DNA from: Parendozoicomonas verongulae
GTDB lineage: Bacteria > Pseudomonadota > Gammaproteobacteria > Pseudomonadales > Endozoicomonadaceae
Assembly (NCBI RefSeq): GCF_009711465.1
Contig: NZ_SMME01000852.1
Span: 1-50,326 of the forward strand
DNA: 50,326 nt
Direction: 5' to 3'
How positions within the stretch are numbered: position 1 is the first letter of the stretch; every line of letters begins with the position of its first letter. Shown piece after piece: positions 9,183-20,546 of the stretch. The notes under the pieces are model-generated. The model was not told where the DNA came from. It made no database searches and saw only the letters and a list, made by a program, of their open reading frames with translations. Position numbers and translations under genes: made by a program.

Positions 9183-10162
9183 TGCCTCGTCGCGAACAAG
9201 GTGTGGCTCTGATATTCGTTTTGCTTATCTTTGCAATGATTGCAGTCATGGCGACGCGAATTGTGTCGAATCTGCACTTTAATACGGAGAAGACCTCCCG
9301 TTATCTCCAAAATATGCAGGCACGTCACTATGCTATGGGGGCGGAACAGTTTGTTGCCGTATTGTTGGAAGAAGACGCTGAACAGGACCGGAAGGCTAAA
9401 CGTGCTGTTGATCACTGGTATGAACCTTGGGCTGAACTGGATAAAACACTGGAAACAGAGGATGGTGAAATCACCATTCAGACTCTGGACGATCAGGGGC
9501 GATTCAACCTTAATATGCTGGCAGGAAAAACCGGGAAGGATACTAAAGACAAATTAAAGATGCTGGAACAGCTTTTTGTGGCTAATGGCATCGATGCACA
9601 GCTGGCTTACCGCATTGTGGATTGGGTGGATGACAATCAGGATGCACTCCCTGGGGGAGCTGAGGATAACTATTATTTACTGCTGGCTCCGCCCTACAGG
9701 ACAGGAGACGCCCCTCTGGCATCGGTATCTGAATTGCGGCTTATGGATATTCTCTCGCCGGAAGATTTTGAAAGGGTATTACCGCTGGTGACTATTTTGC
9801 CTACTAATGATGGTTTGAATATCAATACCGTATCAGCGGAGGTTTTGCGTATGCTGGATGAGCGCATTAGTGAATCGGATGCCAAAGCCTTTGTTGACGG
9901 GCGTGGCAAGGATGGCTTTGCTGATATGAAAGAATTGATTAAGCATCCACTGATCGGCAATAAAATAGATAAGAAAGCGGCAGGGATGGTGGTTTTCAAA
10001 AGCTACTACTTTAGTGTGTATATCAAGGCGCGTTATCGGGATATTACTTATTACCTGCATAGTCGCCTCGCCAGAAATGCAGAAGGTAAAGTCACCGTTA
10101 TTTCCCGGGAAATCGGGCAATACCCCCGATGGGTCAACACCTTAAGGGAATCAGTGAGGTAG
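9182..10162 (+). CDS. gspK: Pseudopilus tip protein GspK
   Basis: The large tip pseudopilin that caps the GspI-J-K complex. The 326 residues start with the short leader PRREQG and a hydrophobic segment VALIFVLLIFAMIAVMATRIV. As usual for GspK, Glu5 is replaced. The large domain contains IQTLDDQGRFNLNML, IDAQLAYRIVDWVDDNQDALPGGAEDNYYL, PYRTGDAPLASVSELRLM and LPTNDGLNINTVSAEVLRML, all typical of the family's alpha domain inserted into the pilin fold. The start codon overlaps the gspJ stop by one base. Confidence 0.96.
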   Translation: MPRREQGVALIFVLLIFAMIAVMATRIVSNLHFNTEKTSRYLQNMQARHYAMGAEQFVAVLLEEDAEQDRKAKRAVDHWYEPWAELDKTLETEDGEITIQTLDDQGRFNLNMLAGKTGKDTKDKLKMLEQLFVANGIDAQLAYRIVDWVDDNQDALPGGAEDNYYLLLAPPYRTGDAPLASVSELRLMDILSPEDFERVLPLVTILPTNDGLNINTVSAEVLRMLDERISESDAKAFVDGRGKDGFADMKELIKHPLIGNKIDKKAAGMVVFKSYYFSVYIKARYRDITYYLHSRLARNAEGKVTVISREIGQYPRWVNTLRESVR

Positions 10163-10168
10163 GAAAGT

Positions 10169-11518
10169 TTGATAAAAACGAAAACACAACTGATTGTCAG
10201 GCTGTGTCCGGATTCTGATGTGAGTGTGGGGCAACTTTCACTGGAGTGGCTTTGGGTGACGCAGGATGGCAGCGCAGCTGACGACCCGGAAAGTACCCTC
10301 CAGGTTGGAAATCTGGAACAACTTTCCCAGTGGTGGCAGACCCTGTCCGATGATGAGCAGGACTTGCCGGTGGTGCTGGTAGTTTCAGGTTTTATGGCCA
10401 ACAGTCATTTGATTCACTTGCAAGAGAATCAGCGCAGGCACTGGCAACAGGCATTACCTTATCTTCTGGAGGAGCGGCTGGCTTCGGATATTGAGAGCCA
10501 GCATCTGGTTTCAGCTCAGATTGGTGATGATACAGTCTATGCTGCCTGCATCGGTCACAGCGCCATGACTAGCATTCTTCAGAAGTTTGCGGCTGTCGAT
10601 CTTGACCCTGTGAAAGTGCTTTCGGAAACACAGTTTCTCAAGGGTAAAGACGGGGAATTAACGGTCTGGCTGGAAGGAGAACATGCTTTTGTTGCCTCCC
10701 ATAATAGCTTCGGCCAATGGCTGGATCGAGATGCCCTTGATATCGTTGTGCCCGGCCTTCTGGAAGATGAAGCTGAAGAAAATGGTCTTCAGGAAGATGA
10801 TGCTGTCGAACACCGTCAACCGGTGATGGCTGGTATGACTGTTTACACCGACGAACTCAACGGTTCTGCAGTACAACGTCTTGAAACTTTAGCAGGGCAG
10901 GATGTTCCGGTGAGTTGTGAGGTACGTGCAGAAGCCTCTCTGCTCCCATTCCTTTTGTCGGAAATGGCACGATCTCTTCAAAAGCGCCAGCTACTGGATT
11001 TTCGCACTGGTGCATTCAAATGTACACGCAAATCCTCCCGGCGCTGGCGTCAGTGGCGCCCTGTGGCCGTTGCGGCAGGGCTATGGCTAACGATTGAACT
11101 ACTGTTTAATGCCGGAAGCGGTTTTTATTTCCAGTATCAGGCGCAAGCTTTGAGGAATGAAAATTTTTCCACCTATAAAGAGCTGCGTCCTGACGACCGG
11201 CGGGTTGTGGATGTTCGTCATAATCTAACACGCTTTCTGCGAGACTCCAGCCAGCAACAAAGCAGTGCTGATTTCCTTAATATGTTGAAAGTGATTTCTA
11301 ATGTCAGCGATGACGAAATTGGTAAAGGCATTATACCGAAGGCAATGGATTTTAATGAGGTCAACGGCCGCCTTTCCCTTGATGTTCATGCTGACAGCTT
11401 CGAGCTTCTTAATCGTTATGTGGATGCACTGAAATCCGCTGGTCTTAACGCCCGAATGGATACCGGGAATCAGGATGTCAAAGGTGTGTCTGCCCGTCTG
11501 ACAGTGAGGAGAGCCTGA
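10169..11518 (+). CDS. gspL: Type II secretion system assembly protein GspL
   Basis: A bitopic inner-membrane protein that recruits GspE and pairs with GspM. The 449 residues have a cytoplasmic actin-like N-terminal domain (LIVRLCPDSDVSVGQLSLEWLWV; QENQRRHWQQALPYLLEERLASDIESQHLV, a family hallmark), one membrane span near residues 293-312 and a periplasmic ferredoxin-like domain (LLNRYVDALKSAGLNARMDTG). The cytoplasmic domain carries an acidic stretch (LLEDEAEENGLQEDDAVEH) around residues 195-215. It starts with TTG at 10169 behind AGGAAAG, six bases after the gspK stop, and ends in an ATGA overlap with gspM. Confidence 0.94.
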   Translation: MIKTKTQLIVRLCPDSDVSVGQLSLEWLWVTQDGSAADDPESTLQVGNLEQLSQWWQTLSDDEQDLPVVLVVSGFMANSHLIHLQENQRRHWQQALPYLLEERLASDIESQHLVSAQIGDDTVYAACIGHSAMTSILQKFAAVDLDPVKVLSETQFLKGKDGELTVWLEGEHAFVASHNSFGQWLDRDALDIVVPGLLEDEAEENGLQEDDAVEHRQPVMAGMTVYTDELNGSAVQRLETLAGQDVPVSCEVRAEASLLPFLLSEMARSLQKRQLLDFRTGAFKCTRKSSRRWRQWRPVAVAAGLWLTIELLFNAGSGFYFQYQAQALRNENFSTYKELRPDDRRVVDVRHNLTRFLRDSSQQQSSADFLNMLKVISNVSDDEIGKGIIPKAMDFNEVNGRLSLDVHADSFELLNRYVDALKSAGLNARMDTGNQDVKGVSARLTVRRA

Positions 11519-12021
11519 TGAGTGTACTGACAAATAAGCTGACTCCTGTTATTGATCCTGTGCGGGAGCGTTTCCAGAATATGCCCCAGAAAGACCAGCG
11601 TGCCTTGATGGCACTTTCTGGCTTCATGGTTATCGTACTGTTCTGGTTTCTTGTGTGGAAGCCTTTAGATGACTGGGCAGACAAAGAATACGCAGAGTTG
11701 ACTCTTGAACGGGAAACTCAAGCGTTTTTAGCTGCAAATTATGAGCGCACCAAAGTGCTTATAAAAAGCCAAAACACTGGGCCGAAAAAAGACGCAGCCG
11801 CTGCTATCTCCAGCAGTGGTAAGCGAGCCGGACTGAATTTGACCCGTGTACAGCCCGCCCGACAAGGTGTGTCAGTCTGGCTGGATGCCGCACCTTACCA
11901 GAAGCTGTTGGGGTGGCTGGTACAACTCCACAACAGGGAAGGGCTGGAAGTCCGCCAGATTCGGGTGGAGCGTACAGATCAGACTGGTATGGTCAAGGTA
12001 TTCCTGCGTCTGGCCCGTTAA
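11518..12021 (+). CDS. gspM: Type II secretion system protein GspM
   Basis: A small bitopic inner-membrane protein that partners GspL. The 167 residues have a short cytoplasmic start with PVRERFQNMPQKDQRALMALS, a membrane span at about residues 32-50 (FMVIVLFWFLVWKPL), a periplasmic coiled stretch and a ferredoxin-like domain (PYQKLLGWLVQLHNREGLEVRQIRVERTDQTGMVKVFLRLAR). It is the last gene of the operon; no gspN or gspO follows. Translation is probably coupled to gspL by the ATGA overlap. Confidence 0.92.
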   Translation: MSVLTNKLTPVIDPVRERFQNMPQKDQRALMALSGFMVIVLFWFLVWKPLDDWADKEYAELTLERETQAFLAANYERTKVLIKSQNTGPKKDAAAAISSSGKRAGLNLTRVQPARQGVSVWLDAAPYQKLLGWLVQLHNREGLEVRQIRVERTDQTGMVKVFLRLAR

Positions 12022-14371
<2,350 letters not shown>

Positions 14372-14387
14372 TAGCTAGAGGTTAAAT

Positions 14388-14419
14388 CCCCCCCCCCCAC
14401 AAGCTTTAGCTCTGTGGGG
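14388..14419. terminator. C11 homopolymer and CCCCACA/TGTGGGG hairpin between convergent genes
   Basis: A run of eleven C (14388-14398) leads into a hairpin with arms CCCCACA (14395-14401) and TGTGGGG (14413-14419). It lies between fadH and the convergent DUF1853 gene, touching the latter's stop. It is terminator-like but lacks a T-tract in either direction. Confidence 0.45.
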
Positions 14420-15421
14420 TCACCAATGATCAGGAGTGACAAAGAACAGTTTGCGTGTGCCTGAAAGCAACTCTGCCGTTGCCAATATGGGTTTATTGGT
14501 TTGCGTAATATGCTGGGTCAGGCTGGATGAAAAGTCAGATAAAGAATAAACGGTGAGTAAGGCCGTGAGTTCTTCTGAAGGGGCTTGCAGCGATAACCAG
14601 AATTGTCTGGGTGGTATCAGGAAAGCGTCAGTTCCGAGGCTTTCGCAGTACTGTCTTAGTTGCTTAAGAGGCAACCAGTCACCACGTAGATGCCGAGGGT
14701 GACTGTTGTCTGGTGCCTGGCAGGGTTTATTCCAGGGATAAAACAGGTAACCCTGAATGAGGAGCTCTTGCTCCCAGATTTGATGGCCTGTTAATTGATT
14801 AAGTACACGTTTGCCGTCGTCTGTGTGTGAAAGGCGAATTTGAGAGTCAAACATCTTTTTCATTTTGACGCCCAATTGATCGGAATGATCGGGGCCTATC
14901 CAGTCAAACCAGTTGCCCTGACTACAGGGTTTTCCCAGATAAAACTTGATCGCCATTTCCTGATGAATATACCGAGGCGCAGGCTGTGACATTTTTTGAT
15001 AGAGGAGGTCGAACTCACCTAGTGTACGTGTGGTATCCCTTACAGGAAGATTGCTTGCGAGAATTTTGCAATTCGGTGTCTGCTTGTACAGAAATTGCCA
15101 GAGAGTTTCATAGCGGATACCCAGGCGTGTTGAACGGCGCTGAGCGAGCATATCCTCAAAAACAGATGTGTTCTCGAGAGCCTGTCTGGCAAGCCAGGGC
15201 AAGAGCGCCCGATTCGCCCCCTGGGCGAGAATGCGAGGGTGGGCTTTGGGCGTCAATAAAGGAGGGCTTGTGAGAAGCCAGTCGATTTCATGGGCCAGTA
15301 AGTCCGTTTGAATAACCTTCCCCCTTCTTTTTTCATAGGTATCTAATGTTACATTAAGGGATTTGTTGTCAAGGTCAACCGCCGTTTCACATTGAGGTTT
15401 TATGAAATCACACCTGATCAC
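14420..15421 (-). CDS. DUF1853 family protein
   Basis: Matches the uncharacterised DUF1853 family. The hallmark segments are visible: LGEFDLLYQ (around residue 135), HQEMAIKFYLG, WFDWIGPDHSDQLGVKMKKMFDSQIRLS, an LxGYLFYPW block and LRGDWLPLKQL. The conserved acidic and lysine residues resemble a restriction-endonuclease-like fold, but no activity is established. The open frame of 333 codons begins with GTG at 15421, inside the first codons of the divergent greB, so the two 5' ends overlap by 20 bases. No good ATG/GTG/TTG lies close downstream. The body of similarity starts near the DWLLTSPPLL segment, so the true start may be up to 25-30 codons further in. Position 14420 is firm, the start is not. 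Confidence 0.8.
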   Translation of the reverse strand: MIRCDFIKPQCETAVDLDNKSLNVTLDTYEKRRGKVIQTDLLAHEIDWLLTSPPLLTPKAHPRILAQGANRALLPWLARQALENTSVFEDMLAQRRSTRLGIRYETLWQFLYKQTPNCKILASNLPVRDTTRTLGEFDLLYQKMSQPAPRYIHQEMAIKFYLGKPCSQGNWFDWIGPDHSDQLGVKMKKMFDSQIRLSHTDDGKRVLNQLTGHQIWEQELLIQGYLFYPWNKPCQAPDNSHPRHLRGDWLPLKQLRQYCESLGTDAFLIPPRQFWLSLQAPSEELTALLTVYSLSDFSSSLTQHITQTNKPILATAELLSGTRKLFFVTPDHW

Positions 15422-15887
15422 ACAGGCCGGAAAGGATACTTTACGGGAAGAGTTGGATTATCTCTGGAAAGTTAAACGGCCACAGGTGACACAAGCCGTG
15501 TCGGAAGCTGCAGCTTTGGGAGATCGCTCGGAAAATGCGGAATATAAGGAAGGTAAGCGGGAGCTGCGGGCCATTGATCGCCGTGTACGCTTTCTGAGAA
15601 AACGACTGGAGGTGGTTAAGGTTGTTGAATATTCCCCTGAGCAGGAAGGCAAGGCCTTTTTCGGGGCATGGGTTGAGCTGGAGAATGAGGATGGGGACAT
15701 TTTACGCTGTCGTATAGTGGGCAGTGATGAGATTGATACCCAAAAAGGCCACATTACAGTCAATTCCCCCATGGCCCGCGCTGTACTGGGTAAAACGGTA
15801 GACGACGAAGTGAGGGTAAAGGCGCCATCGGGCGATAAAATCTGGTTGGTGAATCGTATCCAGTACCAGCCCTTTGATGATGAGTAA
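15402..15887 (+). CDS. greB: Transcription elongation factor GreB
   Basis: Binds the secondary channel of RNA polymerase and stimulates cleavage of backtracked RNA. The 161 residues have the N-terminal antiparallel coiled coil with the catalytic acidic tip in GDRSENAEY (D41, E44), and a C-terminal FKBP-like domain (VGSDEIDTQKGHITVNSPMARAVLGKTVDDEV). The YSPEQEGKAFFGAWVELENEDGD linker and length identify GreB rather than GreA. The ATG at 15402 is preceded by a TTGAGG-like site. It is divergent from, and overlaps, the DUF1853 open frame. Repeat copy D follows the stop. Confidence 0.95.
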   Translation: MKSHLITQAGKDTLREELDYLWKVKRPQVTQAVSEAAALGDRSENAEYKEGKRELRAIDRRVRFLRKRLEVVKVVEYSPEQEGKAFFGAWVELENEDGDILRCRIVGSDEIDTQKGHITVNSPMARAVLGKTVDDEVRVKAPSGDKIWLVNRIQYQPFDDE

Positions 15888-15902
15888 AAATGACAGAGAG
15901 AG

Positions 15903-15969
15903 TAAGTACCCGGACCATTGCTTTCCCATAGTCTGACGGCGTCTTTTTCCGCTGGAGAGCTGTGCCGTC
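15903..15969 (+). repeat. Interspersed repeat, copy D, with hairpin
   Basis: Starts TAAGTACCCGGACCATTGC at 15903 and continues to CTGACGGCGTCTTTTTCC. The arms GACGGC (15935-15940) and GCCGTC (15964-15969) can fold. It lies 15 bases after greB in the same orientation and could double as its transcript end. This is the most complete copy in the window. Confidence 0.85.
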
Positions 15970-16063
15970 TCATTGGATATTTCTTCGTATTAGTATCTGG
16001 TGTTGATTTCCTGTAGGCTACGTCGCCTTTCCAATTGCAGCTTATGGTTCAGACTGATCAATC

Positions 16064-16375
16064 GTGAAGCGTTACAAACAGAGCATACTCTCTGACTACT
16101 TTGTGACGGCCCCCGAATTCGGGCCGCGTCACATTGTCGAGGCTAACTATGATATCGAAGGGCAGGGAAACCGGACTCTTTGTATGAAACTGATTCAAAA
16201 TGAATCAGGGTTTGAGGTATTGGCTAACAAACATCTGGGTACAACGTGCCATATCTGTACAGCTATTCTGGACCAGCGTATTTCCAATATGCCGGGTTTA
16301 AGAAAACACCGATTGATTGAGTCCGAACCCCGCCAGTTTGAGTTGCCCGTTACCCAGCTCGGGCTGGATCTATAA
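16064..16375 (+). CDS. Hypothetical protein with CxxC motif
   Basis: A 103-codon frame with no family I recognise. The protein is soluble-looking, with FVTAPEFGPRHIVEANYDIEG, then a TTCHICTAIL segment (a CxxC pair) around residues 66-69 and a polar C-terminus. It starts with GTG at 16064 with no convincing ribosome binding site, and its stop TAA forms the first bases of a 12-base match (TAAGTACCCGGA) to the interspersed repeat. Coding status is likely but not certain. Confidence 0.5.
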   Translation: MKRYKQSILSDYFVTAPEFGPRHIVEANYDIEGQGNRTLCMKLIQNESGFEVLANKHLGTTCHICTAILDQRISNMPGLRKHRLIESEPRQFELPVTQLGLDL

Positions 16376-16384
16376 GTACCCGGA
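16373..16384 (+). repeat. Partial match to interspersed repeat core
   Basis: TAAGTACCCGGA is identical to the first 12 bases of copy D; similarity stops after it. The TAA is the stop of the small upstream gene. This may be a repeat remnant or a short insertion target. Confidence 0.45.
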
Positions 16385-16400
16385 TATCATTATCCTCAGG

Positions 16401-16420
16401 CCTCCCCCAGTCAGGGGAGG
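16401..16420. terminator. CCTCCCC/GGGGAGG hairpin between convergent genes
   Basis: Arms CCTCCCC (16401-16407) and GGGGAGG (16414-16420) with a 6-base loop lie between the small gene and the convergent DAHP synthase gene. The stem is strong and GC-rich; no clear T-tract is present on either side, so its terminator role is a suggestion. Confidence 0.5.
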
Positions 16421-16442
16421 AGTTAAAGATTTCTAATAATGA

Positions 16443-17528
16443 TTAACGCTCACGTCCGGGCAGTACGTTTCGTAGTTTGCCTGCCATATCCCTTAGAGTG
16501 GTTTCTGTCGTTTCCCAGTCAATGCAGGCATCGGTGACAGATACACCGTATTTGAGCTGGCTGAGATCGGCTGGAATGGGTTGATTTCCCCACCCCAGGT
16601 TGCTTTCTACCATCAGGCCGACAATCGAGTTGTTTCCTTCCACAATCTGGTTGGCGATGTTATCCATCACCAGAGGCTGCAGACTTGGATCTTTGTTGGA
16701 GTTGGCATGGCTGCAGTCAATCATCAGGTTAGTGCTCAAACCCGCGTTTTCCAGCTGCTTTTCACAGATTGCCACACTCACAGAATCGTAATTAGGTTTG
16801 CCATTGCCGCCACGCAGAACAACGTGACCGTAAGGGTTGCCTCTGGTGTGAGTCACCGCAACCTGACCGTTATGATTGATACCAAGGAAACTGTGGGGGC
16901 TGGATACAGACTGCAAAGCGTTAATCGCTACGGTCAGGCCACCATCTGTACCGTTCTTGAAGCCAACGGCTGATGACAGGCCGCTGGCCATTTCCCGGTG
17001 GGTCTGGGATTCTGTGGTGCGTGCCCCAATGGCAGACCAGCTGATCAGATCCTGAATATACTGCGGCGAGATAGGGTCGAGTGCTTCAGTGGATGTTGGC
17101 AGGCCCATCTCCACAATATCCAGCAACAACTGACGAGCCATACGCAGACCTTTTTCCAGATGGCATGAATCGTTCATATCCGGGTCGTTTATCAAACCCT
17201 TCCAGCCTGTCGTTGTTCTTGGTTTCTCGAAGTAAACGCGCATCACCAGATACAATGTATCGGAAAGTTCTTCGGACAGGGCTTGCAGTTTTTCGGCGTA
17301 CTCCAGAGCAGCTTTGGTATCGTGAATGGAGCAGGGGCCAACCACAACGAACAGGCGTTTGTCTTTGCCTTCCAGAATGTTGCGAATGACATTGCGGCTC
17401 TGTTGAATCTTCTCGCGCATATCCTCAGTTAAAGGAATACTGGCCTTCATGTCCTTAGGGGTGATAAGGACGGTTTGTGCCTCAATGTTAAGGTCTTCTA
17501 CGGAGGGGGGATTGAGATCTGTTGTCAT
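16443..17528 (-). CDS. 3-deoxy-7-phosphoheptulonate synthase, class I (AroF/G/H type)
   Basis: Condenses phosphoenolpyruvate with erythrose 4-phosphate, the first step of the shikimate pathway. The 361 residues fit class I enzymes. Visible motifs are VVVGPCSIHD (about 61-70), RVYFEKPRTTTGWKGLINDPDM, the signature PTSTEALDPISPQYIQDLISWSAIGARTTESQTHREMASGLS, GFKNGTDG, and MIDCSHANSNKD with metal ligands. The N-terminal extension (VEDLNIEAQTVLITP) is the part that mediates feedback inhibition, but which amino acid inhibits it cannot be read from the sequence, so I give no aroF/G/H letter. ATG at 17528. An inverted repeat lies about 50 bases upstream. Confidence 0.95.
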   Translation of the reverse strand: MTTDLNPPSVEDLNIEAQTVLITPKDMKASIPLTEDMREKIQQSRNVIRNILEGKDKRLFVVVGPCSIHDTKAALEYAEKLQALSEELSDTLYLVMRVYFEKPRTTTGWKGLINDPDMNDSCHLEKGLRMARQLLLDIVEMGLPTSTEALDPISPQYIQDLISWSAIGARTTESQTHREMASGLSSAVGFKNGTDGGLTVAINALQSVSSPHSFLGINHNGQVAVTHTRGNPYGHVVLRGGNGKPNYDSVSVAICEKQLENAGLSTNLMIDCSHANSNKDPSLQPLVMDNIANQIVEGNNSIVGLMVESNLGWGNQPIPADLSQLKYGVSVTDACIDWETTETTLRDMAGKLRNVLPGRER

Positions 17529-17576
17529 CAGGTATATCCACTTCAGAGAGGCTTTTCGTCGTTTTGCCAGAAGGCA

Positions 17577-17609
17577 GTGGACACTCTAATAAAAACTACA
17601 TGTGTCCAC
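17577..17609. promoter_or_regulatory. Inverted repeat upstream of DAHP synthase
   Basis: Perfect 8-base arms GTGGACAC (17577-17584) and GTGTCCAC (17602-17609) flank an AT-rich 17-base spacer, between the TauE/SafE gene and the DAHP synthase start. It lacks a T-tract, so an operator or leader hairpin is more likely than a terminator. It does not match the TyrR or TrpR box consensus. Confidence 0.45.
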
Positions 17610-17630
17610 AATCTTTCGGTGAGAGCGCAC

Positions 17631-18422
17631 TCAGGTGAGTGCATAACGAATACCCATGATCAGAAGGATCACGGCCAGTATCCGCTGGAGAAGAACTTCA
17701 GGAAGTTTCTGACCGATCCTGGCACCAAAGTGCGTAGCAGGAATAGAGCCTGACAGAAGACAGATCAGCAACATGAAATCGACATTGCCAAGGAATAAAT
17801 GGCCAACACCGGCTACAAGGGTGAGAGGAACTGCATGGGCCAGATCGGTGCCCACCACCCTTACGGCAGCCAGAGTGGGAAACAAAACCATCAGGATCGC
17901 CGTGCCAAAGGCTCCGGCACCAACAGAGGAGAGTGTGACCAGAAAACCGAGGAACAGGCCCATGATAACCGTGACGGGGTGAGATTTACTCTGTAACCAG
18001 TTCACCACGCCCTCATTCTCACCAGAGGCCACAATTCTGTGGCGGAATAACAGGATCAATGCAGTGAGAATCAACATAAGCCCAAGGCTGCTGGTCAGAA
18101 TACGGGTATAGGCCTCACTGCTATGGAAGTAGTTATCCAGTAACCAGATAGTGAACAGGGATGCAGGAATACTGCCTGAAGCCAGCAAACCGACCAGCCT
18201 CCAGTTGATACTCCCCTGACGCTGGTGAGCGACAACGCCGTTAGCCTTGGTGATAGAGGCGTACATCAAATCTGTCCCGATTGCCGTAGGCGCGGGAAAG
18301 CCGAAAAGTAGCAGCAGAGGCGTCATCAGAGAGCCGCCGCCGATGCCTGTGAGTCCTACCGCGAAACCAACCCCTGCACCGGCTGCTGCATAAAGTAGAA
18401 CGTTATAAAGAAGAGCATCCAT
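17631..18422 (-). CDS. TauE/SafE family anion exporter/permease
   Basis: A 263-residue integral membrane protein of the TauE/SafE (DUF81) family, whose members move sulfite, sulfoacetate or related organosulfur anions. The N-terminal motif GAGVGFAVGLTGIGGGSLMTPLLLLFGFPAPTAIGTDLMYASITK and the second-half repeat GFLVTLSSVGAGAFGTAILMVLFPTL with VGTDLAHAVPLTLVAGVGHLFLGN are diagnostic. About eight membrane spans are expected. It is divergent from cysB with a 174-base spacer, so control by CysB and a role in sulfur anion traffic are plausible; the substrate is not shown by the sequence. Confidence 0.9.
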   Translation of the reverse strand: MDALLYNVLLYAAAGAGVGFAVGLTGIGGGSLMTPLLLLFGFPAPTAIGTDLMYASITKANGVVAHQRQGSINWRLVGLLASGSIPASLFTIWLLDNYFHSSEAYTRILTSSLGLMLILTALILLFRHRIVASGENEGVVNWLQSKSHPVTVIMGLFLGFLVTLSSVGAGAFGTAILMVLFPTLAAVRVVGTDLAHAVPLTLVAGVGHLFLGNVDFMLLICLLSGSIPATHFGARIGQKLPEVLLQRILAVILLIMGIRYALT

Positions 18423-18479
18423 ATTAAAATTATTGTCTACAGTTAGTAATGTTTCGCCACTTGGGAATAATCATTTTAA

Positions 18480-19571
<1,092 letters not shown>

Positions 19572-19591
19572 GACATTTTTCTATCCGCTCA

Positions 19592-19623
19592 AAAGAAAGG
19601 AGAGCTGCGGCTCTCCTTTCTTT
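19592..19623 (+). terminator. Rho-independent terminator of cysB
   Basis: A perfect 14-base stem (AAAGAAAGGAGAGC at 19592-19605, mirrored at 19610-19623) with a TGCG loop ends in a TTTCTTT tract. Because the A-rich foot mirrors the T-rich one, it could act in both directions. Confidence 0.9.
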
Positions 19624-19741
19624 GTTCAGGTGTTTCACGCTCTACAAGACTTAGTTATTATCTTATCTATACGGTTTACAAAGGAGTAATGTGAACCGCC
19701 GGAAATAACAATACAAACCGGATAGATAGCAGGGATTGAAA

Positions 19742-20503
19742 ATGTCGAAAGAGAAAGCCGGGGAGCAGCTTCACCGACTGGTGTTTCGAGGGGATATTCT
19801 TATTGGCTTCGATCAGAAAAAGGCCAGGTCTAATCTATCCCGTCTTCTGAAAGTGAACGACAACGCCAAACTGAGTCTGCTGTTTTCCGGCAGGCCCGTT
19901 GTGATTAAAAAGAACCTTCATTCTTCACAGGTAGAAAAATACCAAAACACCCTCGAGCGGGCAGGAATACTGGTAAGTGTCGAGCCACCTCTGGTTGTGC
20001 ATGAACCGGAACTGTCGTCTTCTTTTACCATTGACGAACACGCTCTGGTCGCTGTTGATAATGCTGTTGCACAAGCATCTGCTGATTCCACTATCCCAAC
20101 AATCAGTGCAAGTTTTTCCGCCCTTTCTTTCGCCCCTGTTGAAGGGCCGCGAGAAAAGCCCGAGAAAGAACCTGTGATTGAAAATATCACAGTAGACGTT
20201 CGTCAAATTGAACCGCTGGCAGTCTCAACTGCTGCACCGAGTACGTCAAAGCTCCAGAGCCTGGGGATATTCCTGACGGTGGTAATGACGGTGGCTATTT
20301 TTTTCATACTCTGGGCAGTATGGAGTCATCAAGCAGCTGTCGTTCAACCGCTTGAGTCTCAAACTCATATCCAGGCTCCGCCCAAGTCTGAGTTTGAGAA
20401 AAGTCTGGAAAATGTTGAAGACCTGAAGCTGCGGGAGCAACTTCGCCAGTTACAGGTAGAGCTTCAGGAACTGGATAAAAAACCTGCCAAGGGTGCTTTA
20501 TGA
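19742..20503 (+). CDS. Single-span membrane protein with FxG-type N-terminal module
   Basis: A 253-residue protein of unknown function. Residues about 8-75 (LHRLVFRGDILIGFDQKKARSNLSRLLKVN, LLFSGRPVVIKKNL, KYQNTLERAGILVSVEP) resemble a small N-terminal module found on many gammaproteobacterial membrane proteins (FxG-xxxPGFDxxxVxxNLAxLF; FSGKPVVLK); I know it by pattern and not by a proven function. A Pro/Ala-rich linker follows, then one membrane span (about 173-194) and a short charged coiled tail (LREQLRQLQVELQELDKK). The ATG at 19742 has AGGG seven bases upstream. It precedes the 1530-residue protein by 199 bases in the same orientation, so they may cooperate. Confidence 0.75.
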   Translation: MSKEKAGEQLHRLVFRGDILIGFDQKKARSNLSRLLKVNDNAKLSLLFSGRPVVIKKNLHSSQVEKYQNTLERAGILVSVEPPLVVHEPELSSSFTIDEHALVAVDNAVAQASADSTIPTISASFSALSFAPVEGPREKPEKEPVIENITVDVRQIEPLAVSTAAPSTSKLQSLGIFLTVVMTVAIFFILWAVWSHQAAVVQPLESQTHIQAPPKSEFEKSLENVEDLKLREQLRQLQVELQELDKKPAKGAL

Positions 20504-20546
20504 GAGGATTTGCAGGGTCCGTAGAACAGATACCTTGTTGCCAGTA

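Noticed and set aside
14986-15273. 95-codon frame on the plus strand inside the DUF1853 gene
   Set aside because: Fully inside a gene with strong family similarity on the other strand; no ribosome binding site.
17577-17609. Reading this inverted repeat as the terminator of the TauE/SafE gene
   Set aside because: No T-tract follows on the minus strand, so it is listed as a possible operator instead.
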